Position numbers and translations under genes: made by a program
From: Shewanella sp. VB17
Lineage (GTDB): Bacteria; Pseudomonadota; Gammaproteobacteria; Enterobacterales; Shewanellaceae
DNA length: 64,000 nucleotides
Assembly (NCBI RefSeq): GCF_013248905.1
Contig: NZ_JABRVS010000001.1
Location: forward strand, 3,100,001 to 3,164,000
Direction of reading: 5' to 3'
The notes under the pieces: model-generated
Databases searched by the model: none
Told to the model about the DNA's origin: nothing
Seen by the model: only the letters and a program-made list of their open reading frames with translations
Shown: one piece after another, positions 9,601 to 18,838 of the stretch
Layout of the letters: each line of letters opens with the position of its first letter
Position numbering within the stretch: the first letter of the stretch is position 1

Positions 9601-10102
9601 GTGAGTCCCCCCAGAATTCAGGAATCGCTATGGTACTGATGCTTAGCACTAAAAACAAGCATTTCAGTGTTTCTGTGGCGTTAAGACTTTTTCATCCTGC
9701 AAACAAGGTAAAATTTAAGCATAATTTAAGATAACGCCCAACTTTTGTATTTCATCATCACTAAAATCTGACACTTCTGCGCCCTGCCAATTGAAGAATT
9801 GACTCACATTACCAAGAGCCATCACCCGATTATCATTACCTGATATTTCATACTTATTAGTATTTAGACCTTAGGAGTGAGAGAATTGGATGAGTAACGC
9901 AAAAAGCGGTGTTCTATTGGACGTACGATCCTAATAGCAATGAATAACGTCACTCTGACCACTTTTTGTTAAACCGAATTTGGTATATCCACAAGACAAA
10001 GATCACATATTAAAAAACTTGTGGTAGCATTAGGCTACTTAAAAAAACGCGGCACCTCTTTTGCGTTTAAGTTTACAATATCGATAAAAATAAGGAGAAT
10101 TC
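9601..10102. other. Divergent promoter region between dapA and gcvR
   Basis: This 502-bp gap between divergent genes should carry both promoters. I see no gene in it. A short dyad GTAGC-N5-GCTAC lies at 10024-10038, upstream of gcvR. No recognisable lysine riboswitch fold was found by eye. Confidence 0.4.
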
Positions 10103-10648
10103 ATGTCCAACCATCTTGTTATTACTGCTATGGGTGTTAATCGTCCAGGTATTGTCAGTAAATTTGCAAGACTTGCCAGTGAATGTGATTGTGATGTCGT
10201 TGACAGTCGCATGGCCTTATTTGGCAGCGAATTCACTTTGATCATGATGCTTTCAGGTTCTTGGGCCTCTATCACTAAGATGGAATCAACCTTGCCCAGT
10301 TTGAGTGTTGAACTTGAACTCATGACCGTCATGAAGCGTACCTCTAAACATACCGCTCAACATTACGTTTCTCGCCTTGAAGTAACCTTCAATGGCAAAG
10401 ATAAACGTGGCACCATGAAAAAGATAACTCAATTTCTCGCTGAACGCTCATTGGATCTTGCAGCCATGAGGTCTCACGCCGAAGAAGACAAAAATGGCGA
10501 TCCCACTCAAGCTGTATTTTTGACCATTAATGTACCTGAAAAAATAGAACTCGATAAGCTTGAACTCAGCATCCATGAACTTGCACAAGACATGTCGCTC
10601 AATTGCACTATCGAGCGTATGCAAGAATTCACCGCTGCACAAGCATAA
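10103..10648 (+). CDS. gcvR: GcvR-like glycine cleavage regulator (ACT domains)
   Basis: The product is 181 residues with two ACT domains (about 3-75 and 90-165). The opening ITAMGVNRPGIVSKFARLAS is the hallmark of GcvR, which in E. coli binds GcvA and represses the glycine cleavage operon when glycine is low. An AAGGAG ribosome site lies 7 nt before the ATG. bcp follows after 18 nt, as in E. coli, so the two are probably one operon. No gcvA or gcv genes are in the window. Confidence 0.9.
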   Translation: MSNHLVITAMGVNRPGIVSKFARLASECDCDVVDSRMALFGSEFTLIMMLSGSWASITKMESTLPSLSVELELMTVMKRTSKHTAQHYVSRLEVTFNGKDKRGTMKKITQFLAERSLDLAAMRSHAEEDKNGDPTQAVFLTINVPEKIELDKLELSIHELAQDMSLNCTIERMQEFTAAQA

Positions 10649-10666
10649 TGACCTTAGGATATATAC

Positions 10667-11143
10667 ATGAAAACATTAGTTGTAGGTGATCTCGCGCCTT
10701 TATTTACATTAAATAATCAACAAAATGAGCTTGTTTCATTAAAAAATTGTCTCACACAGGGGCGTGTACTTGTCTATTTTTACCCTAAGGCTTCAACGCC
10801 TGGATGCACTGTTCAGGCTTGTGGATTAAGAGACAGCAAAAGTGAGCTAGAGAAACTGAATATCACAGTGTTAGGGATAAGCCCAGATCCTGTGACTAAA
10901 CTGACGAGATTTTCAGACAAACAAACACTCAACTTTTCCCTACTTAGTGATGAAAGCCACAGTGTTGCCGATGATTTTGGCGTATGGGGGGAGAAAAAAT
11001 TTATGGGTAAAATTTATGATGGTATCCACCGATTGAGTTTCCTTATCGGACAAGATGGGAAAATTGCTCATGTGTTTGATAAATTTAAGACCAAAGATCA
11101 CCATCAAGTTATACTATCCCATCTAACAGAAAATTCACTTTAA
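10667..11143 (+). CDS. bcp: Thiol peroxidase of the Bcp/PrxQ family
   Basis: The product is 158 residues. It is a thioredoxin-fold peroxiredoxin that reduces hydroperoxides using thioredoxin. The active site ASTPGCTVQACGLRD carries the peroxidatic Cys47 and the resolving Cys52 five residues later, the atypical 2-Cys pattern of BCP/PrxQ. It lies 18 nt after gcvR and is followed by a bidirectional hairpin, so it ends this two-gene unit. Confidence 0.93.
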   Translation: MKTLVVGDLAPLFTLNNQQNELVSLKNCLTQGRVLVYFYPKASTPGCTVQACGLRDSKSELEKLNITVLGISPDPVTKLTRFSDKQTLNFSLLSDESHSVADDFGVWGEKKFMGKIYDGIHRLSFLIGQDGKIAHVFDKFKTKDHHQVILSHLTENSL

Positions 11144-11154
11144 CCATAAAATAG

Positions 11155-11182
11155 AATAATGCTCATTAATACGGGCATTATT
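11155..11182. terminator. Bidirectional hairpin between bcp and argO
   Basis: Arms AATAATGC (11155-11162) and GCATTATT (11175-11182) pair perfectly. The hairpin lies between the convergent stops of bcp and the argO-like gene, with A-rich and T-rich flanks, so it can serve both. Confidence 0.65.
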
Positions 11183-11190
11183 TCGCTGTT

Positions 11191-11802
11191 TTAGCATAAA
11201 TAAGGCCAAATCAAGCCCCATGCCATGGCCCACATGATCACAAAAATACATCGATCTAAATAGCACCAGGCTTTAGGCTTTTGAAACAAAGGCCGTAAAT
11301 ACCTCGCCCCAAAACTAAGACTGAAGAACCATATGAATGATGCTGACACAGCTCCGGCACCAAAGAAGTAACGATCTGGTCCTTCAAATTGAGTACTAAT
11401 GCTCCCCAAAAGTACCACGGTATCTAAATAAAGATGCGGATTGAGCAAACTAATACCCAATGTCGTCAATATTGCCACTTTTAATGTTTCAACCCCTTTT
11501 ATTCCTTCTTCTGTCAAGTAATGAGAATAAAATGATGACTTCAATGCTTGCGCACCATAAACCAACAAGAAAATACCTCCACCTAGGCTAGCAATATCTT
11601 TAATTAACGGAAAAGTGACAATAAGATGCCCCAACCCAGTAACACCTGCGGTGATCATCAAAGCATCGATTAAAGAACATAAACCGGCGATCGGCAGTGA
11701 GTGCCCTCGCGTTAATCCCTGTTTTAATACAAATGTATTTTGTGCCCCTACAGCCATGATAAGGCTTGCGCCAATTCCTACACCTTGAATAAATGCTTGC
11801 AT
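11191..11802 (-). CDS. argO: LysE/ArgO-family amino-acid exporter
   Basis: The product is 203 residues from the ATG at 11802. The longer frame begins at a TTG, but a TGAGG ribosome site sits ahead of this ATG. Five to six membrane helices and the family motif GAQNTFVLKQGL (residues about 18-29) and NPHLYLDTVVLLG are clear. ArgO exports arginine, LysE exports lysine. It is divergent from an ArgP-type LysR regulator, the classic regulatory pair in which ArgP activates argO. Confidence 0.88.
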   Translation of the reverse strand: MQAFIQGVGIGASLIMAVGAQNTFVLKQGLTRGHSLPIAGLCSLIDALMITAGVTGLGHLIVTFPLIKDIASLGGGIFLLVYGAQALKSSFYSHYLTEEGIKGVETLKVAILTTLGISLLNPHLYLDTVVLLGSISTQFEGPDRYFFGAGAVSASFIWFFSLSFGARYLRPLFQKPKAWCYLDRCIFVIMWAMAWGLIWPYLC

Positions 11803-11883
11803 CACTGACAACCTCAATATGACTCATTGAGTTAAGTTTACCGACACAGTGAAAATAAATATAACTAATGTTTTTTATGCTGT

Positions 11884-11898
11884 ATAAGTAATACTTAT
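11884..11898. promoter_or_regulatory. LysR-type T-N11-A box between argO and argP
   Basis: ATAAGTAATACTTAT is a perfect 7+1+7 dyad and contains the T-N11-A motif bound by LysR proteins. It lies midway in the 123-bp divergent gap, the expected place for an ArgP site. Confidence 0.55.
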
Positions 11899-11925
11899 AT
11901 TACTAGCGTATTCTGGACCCCTCAC

Positions 11926-12828
11926 ATGTTTGATTATGCTCAATTACATGCCTTAGCCATTGTGATCTCTGAAGGAGGATTTGAACGTGCTGCTAAAATA
12001 CTGTGTGTTTCACAACCTGCTGTGTCTCAGAGAATAAAACAGTTAGAAGAAAAAATAGGTCAAGCTTTAGTGATCCGTTCTACACCAGTGGAAGCTACGC
12101 CTATCGCAAAACGTTTATTGCGCCACTATTCTCAGGTTCAATTATTAGAAAGCGAATTGAGGATTGAAATGGATGTCGATGATCCTAATTTACCGACCAT
12201 CGTCAAAATTGCTGTTAATGCTGACAGTTTAGCAACCTGGTTTATCCCTGCGTTATCAGAGGTATTTAAACGCCATCAATGGTTGTTAGAATTAATTGTC
12301 GATGATGAGTCCTATACTCACAACTTATTAAAAAATGGTGAAGTTGTGGGCTGCGTCACCACAACCCAAACAGCATTAGCTGGCTGCAATAGTGAATATT
12401 TAGGTGAAATGGAATACCTGTGTGTCGCGACACCTGATTTTGTCAAACAATATTTCCCCGTCAATATCACTCACAGTTCACTGGAAAAAGCGCCTGCAGT
12501 GATATTCTCAACCAAAGATAAACTGCATGAGAAATACCTGTTCCAATACTTCAAAATGAAAGCGGGAAGTTGGCTCGAACATAAGATCCCCTCATCAGAG
12601 AGCTTTCTTGAAGCCATTATCCAAGGAATGGGGTACGGTTTAGTTGGCCATCTTCAAGCTAAGCCATTAATCGACAAAGGCATACTGGTAGAAATCACCC
12701 CAAATAAAAGAAAACGCATTCCTCTTTATTGGCAGCACTGGAACCTAACAGCCAAACAAACCACCCTGATTTATCGTTCACTGGCAATGACAGCAAAACA
12801 CTCTCTTTGCCATCGTTCACCGTCCTAA
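11926..12828 (+). CDS. argP: ArgP-like LysR regulator
   Basis: The product is 300 residues. The N-terminal winged helix shows GGFERAAKILCVSQPAVSQRIKQLE, nearly the ArgP/IciA/LysG sequence. The effector domain follows. In E. coli ArgP binds lysine or arginine and activates argO. Here it is divergent from the argO-like exporter with a good LysR box between them. Its end nearly abuts the convergent perM-like gene (6-nt gap). Confidence 0.9.
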   Translation: MFDYAQLHALAIVISEGGFERAAKILCVSQPAVSQRIKQLEEKIGQALVIRSTPVEATPIAKRLLRHYSQVQLLESELRIEMDVDDPNLPTIVKIAVNADSLATWFIPALSEVFKRHQWLLELIVDDESYTHNLLKNGEVVGCVTTTQTALAGCNSEYLGEMEYLCVATPDFVKQYFPVNITHSSLEKAPAVIFSTKDKLHEKYLFQYFKMKAGSWLEHKIPSSESFLEAIIQGMGYGLVGHLQAKPLIDKGILVEITPNKRKRIPLYWQHWNLTAKQTTLIYRSLAMTAKHSLCHRSPS

Positions 12829-12834
12829 TACAGA

Positions 12835-13926
12835 TCACCGCTTAACGGTATCATTTAGCGGCTCTTCGAGCTGCGAAGCCGGAGTTGGCCAAGCATTAAG
12901 CACCGCTTTAACTAATGACGCTAATGGAATAGCAAAGAAGACACCCCATACGCCCCATAAACCACCAAATACGAGCACGGCAGCAATAATAAATACGGGG
13001 TGTAAATCAACGGCATCAGAAAATAATAGGGGGACCAAAAGATTACCATCCAATGCTTGAATGATGCCATAACCTAACATCAAATAACCAAACTCAGGCG
13101 TTATTCCCCATTGGAAAAAAGCCACTAAGGCAATGGGCAAAGTCACTAATGTCGCACCAACATAGGGGATCAGTACTGAAAAACCGGTCAATACACCCAA
13201 CAACGCTGCGTATCGTAAGTCCATAACAGCAAAAAAAATATAACTCGCCACACCAATAATCACAATTTCGATGACTTTACCGCGGATGTAATTAAAGATC
13301 TGCTGATGCATTTCATACCACACTTTACGAGCAAGCTGACGATTGGTCGGAATAAACCGCTTGCTTCCTTTAAGCAGTTGAGCTTTATCTTTTAAGAAAA
13401 AAAACACTAGCAGTGGAACAAGAATAGCGTAAACCATTAACACCAGTAATGAAGCCGAATAGCCTAATATTTGTTTACCGATATCGACAAGGTGTTCCGT
13501 ATCTAACATTTTTTTCAACTCACCAACCATAATATCAAGCTGATCAGGACTCACAAATTGCGGATACATATTTAAGTAACTTTGGGCCGTTATCAGGCCT
13601 TTATCTAGCATGGTAGGAAAATCGGTGATTAACTCCACGCCTTGTTTCCAGATACTCGGCACTAACCCTAATATTATCAGTAGCATTAACCCTATAAAAA
13701 TCAATAATACAAGTGATGCTGCAGTGGTTCTATTAATCCCAAGTTTTAACATTTGAACTAAAGGCCACTCCAATAAAAATGCCAGCACCAAGGCAACGAT
13801 GACAGGCGCCAATAAGCCACCAGCAAAATAAATCGCCAGTGTTATTCCCATTAAAATAAACACCAATGTCACAGCTTGTGGATCACTAAACCTTTCTTTA
13901 TACCAACTTGTTAATAAAGCTAACAT
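12835..13926 (-). CDS. perM: AI-2E/PerM-family membrane permease
   Basis: The product is 363 residues with about eight membrane helices in the AI-2E transporter family layout: two N-terminal helices, a hydrophilic stretch near residues 95-150, then a helix-rich C-terminal half with GFSVLIPYVGA and PLLFSDAVDLHPV. Members export various solutes; the substrate here is unknown. E. coli perM sits beside bepA and yfgD, and here it sits near a bepA-like and an arsC-like gene, which supports the symbol. It is preceded by the small TusA-like gene on the same strand (54-nt gap). Confidence 0.85.
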   Translation of the reverse strand: MLALLTSWYKERFSDPQAVTLVFILMGITLAIYFAGGLLAPVIVALVLAFLLEWPLVQMLKLGINRTTAASLVLLIFIGLMLLIILGLVPSIWKQGVELITDFPTMLDKGLITAQSYLNMYPQFVSPDQLDIMVGELKKMLDTEHLVDIGKQILGYSASLLVLMVYAILVPLLVFFFLKDKAQLLKGSKRFIPTNRQLARKVWYEMHQQIFNYIRGKVIEIVIIGVASYIFFAVMDLRYAALLGVLTGFSVLIPYVGATLVTLPIALVAFFQWGITPEFGYLMLGYGIIQALDGNLLVPLLFSDAVDLHPVFIIAAVLVFGGLWGVWGVFFAIPLASLVKAVLNAWPTPASQLEEPLNDTVKR

Positions 13927-13980
13927 ACATCATCCCTAAATTTATATTGTTCTGTTCCTGTCGATAAATTCAATTTAATA

Positions 13981-14202
13981 TTACGCTACATTCTGTATTT
14001 TGAGTGTTAAAATATGTTCATCATTATCGATCTCTGAATAAACATAACCCGCTTTGTTTAAGAATCGAGGAACGTCATGCCTAGATCCACTGTCAGATAA
14101 TGACACGCAAAGTGTTTCACCAACATTTAACGTTTTTAACGCTAATTTGACTTTAACTAATGCTTGTGGGCAACGAAATGAAGTTAAATCAATAAAATCC
14201 AT
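13981..14202 (-). CDS. TusA/SirA-like sulfur-carrier protein
   Basis: The product is 73 residues, one TusA-fold domain. It has the essential Cys-Pro pair in DLTSFRCPQALVKVKLALK (Cys at about residue 10) that accepts persulfide sulfur in TusA. Whether this copy serves tRNA thiolation or another sulfur pathway cannot be told. It lies upstream of perM on the same strand and is probably co-transcribed with it. Confidence 0.85.
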   Translation of the reverse strand: MDFIDLTSFRCPQALVKVKLALKTLNVGETLCVSLSDSGSRHDVPRFLNKAGYVYSEIDNDEHILTLKIQNVA

Positions 14203-14442
14203 AATACTCTTGCTATGAACAAACTTTGGCTACTATCCTACAGTGATAAGAAGGCCACACACAATGCTAGCCGATACAGATAGCATAAAATAATCATCAC
14301 GATAAAGCGTAACATGTCGTTATTTGGCTTTAAGCAACACACGTAACATTATATAATCAATAACAATATATATAGCCCGAATCGTCCAACAAGAGGCGCA
14401 TTCACTGTCTATTGATGGCAGGATGATTTAATAAGGATCAGT

Positions 14443-15903
14443 TTGAGTAAATTAACATCAAAAAAATCACTTTTAGCTGGTGCATTGTCATTTATGTTCA
14501 GCCTTACTGCACCTGCAAGCTTAGCCAATAATGATCTTCCTGATCTCGGTACTGCAGCTGTAAATACCTTCAGTTTAGAAAAAGAGACTGTTTTTGGTGA
14601 TGCCTACATGCGAGTGATCCGCTCATCTGCTCCCATGCTAAACGATCCGGTATTGAGTCAATATCTCACCGAATTAGGTAACAAGTTAGTGGCTTATGCT
14701 ACTGGCGTAAAAACCCCTTTTTATTTTTTCTTATTAAGAAACGATGAAATTAACGCATTCGCCTTTTTTGGGGGGCACGTCGGTGTACACACTGGTTTAT
14801 TCCTCAATGCCGATACTGAAAGCCAAATCGCATCCGTACTCGGACACGAAATAACCCATGTCACTCAACGTCATTTAGCCCGTTCTTTAGAAGCACAAAA
14901 TAAAAGTTCAACGGCAACAATCGTCGGTATGCTAGGAGCCATATTGTTAACCATTGCAGCCCCTCAAGCAGGGATGGCAGCACTGGCCACCACACAAGCA
15001 TTGTCGACTCAAGCTAAAATCAACTACACTCGTTTACATGAAAAAGAGGCTGATCGCCTTGGTATGCAGATTTTAGTCAATGCGGGATTCGATCCTAATG
15101 GTGCAGCAGACTTTTTCGCTAAGTTAGCCACTCGATACCGATTCACCACCAGCCCACCACAAATGTTATTAACTCACCCTTTAACAGAATCGCGTATCAC
15201 AGAAGCAAGAAATAGGGCCGCGCAATATCCTCATCAATACGTGCCTGACAATCTCAATTTTCAACTCGCTAAATCGCGGATCCAAGTCAGATTTTCCAGT
15301 TACAGCGATGCTGCTGCGCTTTCACTATTTGACACACAATTAGCCAAACAAAAATACGCTTTCAAAAATGCAGCGTTATATGGTAAAGCGCTGGCATTAT
15401 TTAGAGTTGACCGTTTCAAAGAAGCTGAGTCCATTATCGACACATTAATCAAGGAGGATAAAAATAATCTTTTTTATATCGATGCTAAAACTGACTTACT
15501 GCTACAAAGAAAAGCCAATGAACAAGCCATCAGTTTACTCGAAAACCAAAAACGACTTAAACCAACCTCACAAGTGATCAACATTAACTTAGCCAATGCT
15601 TATATTGAGGCAGAACAACCGGAAAAATCAATTTCGTTATTAGAGGAACAAATTTTTCTCGATAAGCAAAATCAACTTCCTTTCTTCTTGTTAAGCGATG
15701 CCTATATGAAGACAGGTAATAAAGCAATGGAACATTTTGCCAAGGCAGAATCCATGGCACTAGGCGCTGATTATAAAACCGCTATTGATCAATTAAATTT
15801 TGCTTATCAACTCACAGAAGATAACCCTCTGCAACTTGCTCGAATAGAAGCGAGAATACGGCAATTTAAGCTGGCTGAAAAAGCACTAGAGGCGTTAAAG
15901 TAA
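14443..15903 (+). CDS. bepA: BepA-like periplasmic M48 metalloprotease with TPR domain
   Basis: The product is 486 residues. The start is TTG at 14443, chosen because AAGGAT precedes it and the signal peptide (residues 1-28, ending ASLA) needs it. The zinc motif HEITH lies in SVLGHEITHVTQRH, and a downstream Glu in HEKEADRLG completes the site. The C-terminal 200 residues are TPR-like helices. BepA acts as chaperone and protease for outer-membrane proteins such as LptD. The gene order perM ... bepA - arsC matches E. coli. Confidence 0.92.
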   Translation: MSKLTSKKSLLAGALSFMFSLTAPASLANNDLPDLGTAAVNTFSLEKETVFGDAYMRVIRSSAPMLNDPVLSQYLTELGNKLVAYATGVKTPFYFFLLRNDEINAFAFFGGHVGVHTGLFLNADTESQIASVLGHEITHVTQRHLARSLEAQNKSSTATIVGMLGAILLTIAAPQAGMAALATTQALSTQAKINYTRLHEKEADRLGMQILVNAGFDPNGAADFFAKLATRYRFTTSPPQMLLTHPLTESRITEARNRAAQYPHQYVPDNLNFQLAKSRIQVRFSSYSDAAALSLFDTQLAKQKYAFKNAALYGKALALFRVDRFKEAESIIDTLIKEDKNNLFYIDAKTDLLLQRKANEQAISLLENQKRLKPTSQVININLANAYIEAEQPEKSISLLEEQIFLDKQNQLPFFLLSDAYMKTGNKAMEHFAKAESMALGADYKTAIDQLNFAYQLTEDNPLQLARIEARIRQFKLAEKALEALK

Positions 15904-16090
15904 TAATGGGACCCTATTAATAAGAAGTTGTTATAAGAAATAAGGTAGAGGACAGGTGAGTTTATCGAAACAGTCAGTGAATATTTACATATTAAGTAAA
16001 CAATTCACACAATGATAACCCTATCCTTTTGGCTTTACTCACCTTTTAACGTATGATGTCGTCAAATTTCAAAGACAAGGCTTACTTACA

Positions 16091-16441
16091 ATGACTCAAG
16101 TTACTATCATTCATAATCCTCGCTGTTCAAAAAGCCGTCAAACTCTTGCTTTGCTTGAGGAGAATGGGTGTGATATTCAAGTGGTTGAATACCTAAAAAG
16201 CCCATTAGTGAGCAGTGAAATTGAAGGGTTATTAATGAAACTAAACTTAACCGCAAGAGAAATAATGCGCACTAAGGAAACCGAATATAAAGAACAAGGG
16301 CTAGGGGAACTAAACCTAACTGAAGAACAATTGATCCGCGCCATTGCCAAAACACCAGCACTACTTGAACGCCCGATAGTTCTCGCTAACAATAAAGCCG
16401 CCATAGGCCGTCCACCTGAGAACGTGCTTTCAATTTTATAA
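16091..16441 (+). CDS. arsC: ArsC-family reductase (YfgD type)
   Basis: The product is 116 residues, a glutaredoxin-fold ArsC protein with catalytic Cys12 in NPRCSKSRQTL. The arginine-bearing loop near the end (LLERPIVLANNKAAIGRPPE) is the arsenate-binding segment. There is no ars operon context. In E. coli the equivalent YfgD also sits next to bepA, so this is a housekeeping paralogue and arsenate reduction is only presumed. The next gene follows after 12 nt, so they are likely co-transcribed. Confidence 0.88.
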   Translation: MTQVTIIHNPRCSKSRQTLALLEENGCDIQVVEYLKSPLVSSEIEGLLMKLNLTAREIMRTKETEYKEQGLGELNLTEEQLIRAIAKTPALLERPIVLANNKAAIGRPPENVLSIL

Positions 16442-16453
16442 TAAAGGTCCTTC

Positions 16454-16825
16454 ATGAGCTCTAATACGTTATTTAAGCTTTGCCGTTCAGGCTACCTATC
16501 GTTAACTATTCTGCTAAGTGCCTGGTTTATCCATCAAGGCATAAATGGTGAGTATTCATTGATTTTCTCACTCTTATGGATAATCCCTATACTATTGCCA
16601 CTTAAAGGCGTCATTCAAGGTAAACCCTACACTTATGCATGGGGGAGCTTTATTATTTGCCTCTACATGCTTCATGGCCTTACTTTACTTTATGTCACCG
16701 AAAAATATGTTTTTTTCGCTTTAGCTGAAGTACTTTTACTCGGTAGCTTACTAATTGGTTTTCCTTTTTATGCTAGGATCCGTGGGCGTGAATTGGGTTT
16801 AGGGCTAAAAAAACTAAAAAAATAA
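16454..16825 (+). CDS. DUF2069 small membrane protein
   Basis: The product is 123 residues with four predicted membrane helices (about 13-30, 35-55, 64-83 and 87-107) and a basic C-terminal tail. It resembles the DUF2069 inner-membrane family found next to arsC/yfgD in many gammaproteobacteria. Function is unknown. It follows arsC by 12 nt and ends 24 nt from a convergent gene. Confidence 0.75.
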   Translation: MSSNTLFKLCRSGYLSLTILLSAWFIHQGINGEYSLIFSLLWIIPILLPLKGVIQGKPYTYAWGSFIICLYMLHGLTLLYVTEKYVFFALAEVLLLGSLLIGFPFYARIRGRELGLGLKKLKK

Positions 16826-16849
16826 CGTTACAGTACGGCAAAGTTGTTA

Positions 16850-17557
16850 TTAATCTTTTTGGATTAGAAAATTCACCAGCCAACGGGTGACTAGTTGAGC
16901 ATCCACCGGGGATAAAAGTGACAACTCTCCGGTTTCAATGCGTTGATGAGGGATCCTGTCCCGGCGGGCATTCATCAAATCCTGTGAGTAGGTTTTACTG
17001 AATTCTGGGTGCCCTTGAATACCTAAAAAATGATCGCTTATCTGTATTATATAACATGGACAAAAATCACTGGCGGCAATCACCTCGGTGTGTGCAGGCA
17101 GTTCAACCACTTGGTCTTGATGACTCACAATTAAGGATATCGACTCTACTGGATCATTCATCCAAGGTTTACGTTCAATGACCCTCGCTGTTGCCACCCC
17201 AATCCCCCATCCTTTAGGTGACTTGGCGACCTTGCCTCCTAAAGCTTTAACCATCATTTGATGACCAAAACAAATGCCAATTAATTTCTTTTTACGGGCG
17301 TATAATCTTGCCACAAAATGTTCAAATTGGATCACCCAATCGTCATCATCATTGACCCCATAACGACTCCCTGTGGTAATATAAGCATCACACTCATCCA
17401 CAGAATCTGGGTAGTCGCCCTCCATCACGCGAAAAACGCGAAACACTAATTGTGGATCGATCCCTTCAAGCAAGCGAGTAAACATCAAAGGGTAATTTCC
17501 ATGTTTCGCTTGCAGTGTCTCGGTAACATCATCGCATTGCAAAATACCTATTTTCAT
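16850..17557 (-). CDS. Class I glutamine amidotransferase-like gamma-glutamyl hydrolase
   Basis: The product is 235 residues. It is a stand-alone class I amidotransferase domain with nucleophile Cys96 in GICFGHQMM and the His183/Glu185 pair in GHPEF. A GGAGATCAG ribosome site precedes the ATG. It is the last gene of the permease, ligase and dehydrogenase operon. By analogy with IpuF and PuuD it should hydrolyse a gamma-glutamyl amide and release glutamate. It belongs to the GMP-synthase-like branch rather than the PuuD branch, which fits an Ipu-like route better than putrescine use. The substrate is inferred. Confidence 0.82.
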   Translation of the reverse strand: MKIGILQCDDVTETLQAKHGNYPLMFTRLLEGIDPQLVFRVFRVMEGDYPDSVDECDAYITTGSRYGVNDDDDWVIQFEHFVARLYARKKKLIGICFGHQMMVKALGGKVAKSPKGWGIGVATARVIERKPWMNDPVESISLIVSHQDQVVELPAHTEVIAASDFCPCYIIQISDHFLGIQGHPEFSKTYSQDLMNARRDRIPHQRIETGELSLLSPVDAQLVTRWLVNFLIQKD

Positions 17558-17639
17558 CTGATCTCCGGTGTGAAAAATCTCGCAAACATTGAGCTAGACA
17601 ATCGATTTGCTAGCTCAAGCCATCCTCAAACAATCGCTG

Positions 17640-18809
17640 TTACCCAAGATGACCGTTAACGGCATTGCCAAAGAGTGACGAATAATCATCCTCGCTTAAC
17701 GAAATGGGATTCCCTCCGGCAGCGGCGTCTTGAACAGACATCTTACCCACTAACACTTGATCATCTAAAGTGATCCCTATTTCGGCAAGCGTATGGGGAA
17801 TACTAAGTTGTGCTCGTAATGTGATAACCCAAGCCAAAAAACCATCAAAGTTAGCTTGGTCTAATTCAAGATATTTTGATAAACGAATGATCTTCTCTTC
17901 GATAACACGCCTGTTTCGCACTAACACATAGGGCATTAAAATCGCATTCAACAATCCATGATGCTTGTCATACAATGCGCCAAGGCTATGGGCGATGGCG
18001 TGCATGGCGCCTAATCCACGCTGAAAACTGGTCGCCCCCATACTCGATGCCACCAACATCTGCGTTCTGGCCTCAATATCGTCCCCATTGGCCACCGCCC
18101 TAGGCAAATACCGTTTCACTAAACGGATCCCCTCTATCGCGATCCCCTCAGCCATAGGGTGATAAAAAGAAGAGCAATAGGCTTCCAGATTATGCGATAA
18201 GGCATCTAGGCCTGTTGCTGCGGTAATATGAGCAGGTAAACCCACAGTCAAATGGGGGTCTAGTAACACATTGGCAGGTAACATATTAGGGTGAAAAATG
18301 ATCCGTTTTATTGGATGAGAGCCATCGGTATCGGTGATCACTGATGCTCGGCCCACTTCAGATCCCGTGCCCGCTGTGGTCGGTACCGCCACGACAGGGA
18401 TCATGAGACTAGCATCAATGTGCGTCCAGTTATCCCCCACATCTTCAGTGCTCCATAAAGACAATGATTGCTTTGCTATCATTGCAATGGCTTTGGCTGC
18501 ATCTAAGCTTGAGCCCCCGCCGAATGCGACCACACCATCGAAATGTCCAGCGTTAAAAAAACTCGCACCGGCTCGCACATGTTCTCCGGTTGGGTTCCCC
18601 TGTATCTCACAAAATACCTCAGCTTCAAGCCCAGCTTGAGTACAATATGCTATCGCCTCGTTAACCATGGGAAAATCCACCAAACCAGGATCGGTGATTA
18701 ACAAAACTTTCGTCATCTTAAGCGCTTTACAACGCTCACCAAGTTGGGCTAAGCAGCCCTCTCCCACCGTTATGGCCGTGGGAAAATTCCAATTTGCGTG
18801 TAAATCCAT
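17640..18809 (-). CDS. Iron-containing alcohol dehydrogenase
   Basis: The product is 389 residues from the ATG at 18809, which has a strong AAAGGGAG ribosome site. An in-frame ATG at 18842 overlaps the stop of the preceding gene but has no such site. Family III signatures are present: the nucleotide loop AFGGGSSLDAAKAIA, TTAGTGSEVGR, and the metal-binding His residues in AIAHSLGALYDKHHG. In this operon it would oxidise the hydroxyl of a gamma-glutamylated amino alcohol to the aldehyde. This gene, rather than an amine oxidase, separates the operon from the putrescine (Puu) route. Confidence 0.9.
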   Translation of the reverse strand: MDLHANWNFPTAITVGEGCLAQLGERCKALKMTKVLLITDPGLVDFPMVNEAIAYCTQAGLEAEVFCEIQGNPTGEHVRAGASFFNAGHFDGVVAFGGGSSLDAAKAIAMIAKQSLSLWSTEDVGDNWTHIDASLMIPVVAVPTTAGTGSEVGRASVITDTDGSHPIKRIIFHPNMLPANVLLDPHLTVGLPAHITAATGLDALSHNLEAYCSSFYHPMAEGIAIEGIRLVKRYLPRAVANGDDIEARTQMLVASSMGATSFQRGLGAMHAIAHSLGALYDKHHGLLNAILMPYVLVRNRRVIEEKIIRLSKYLELDQANFDGFLAWVITLRAQLSIPHTLAEIGITLDDQVLVGKMSVQDAAAGGNPISLSEDDYSSLFGNAVNGHLG

Positions 18810-18838
18810 CAATGACTCCCTTTTGGATCTATCAACCT

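Noticed and set aside
9601..10102. Lysine riboswitch upstream of dapA
   Set aside because: The gap is long enough, but I found no conserved lysine-riboswitch core by eye.
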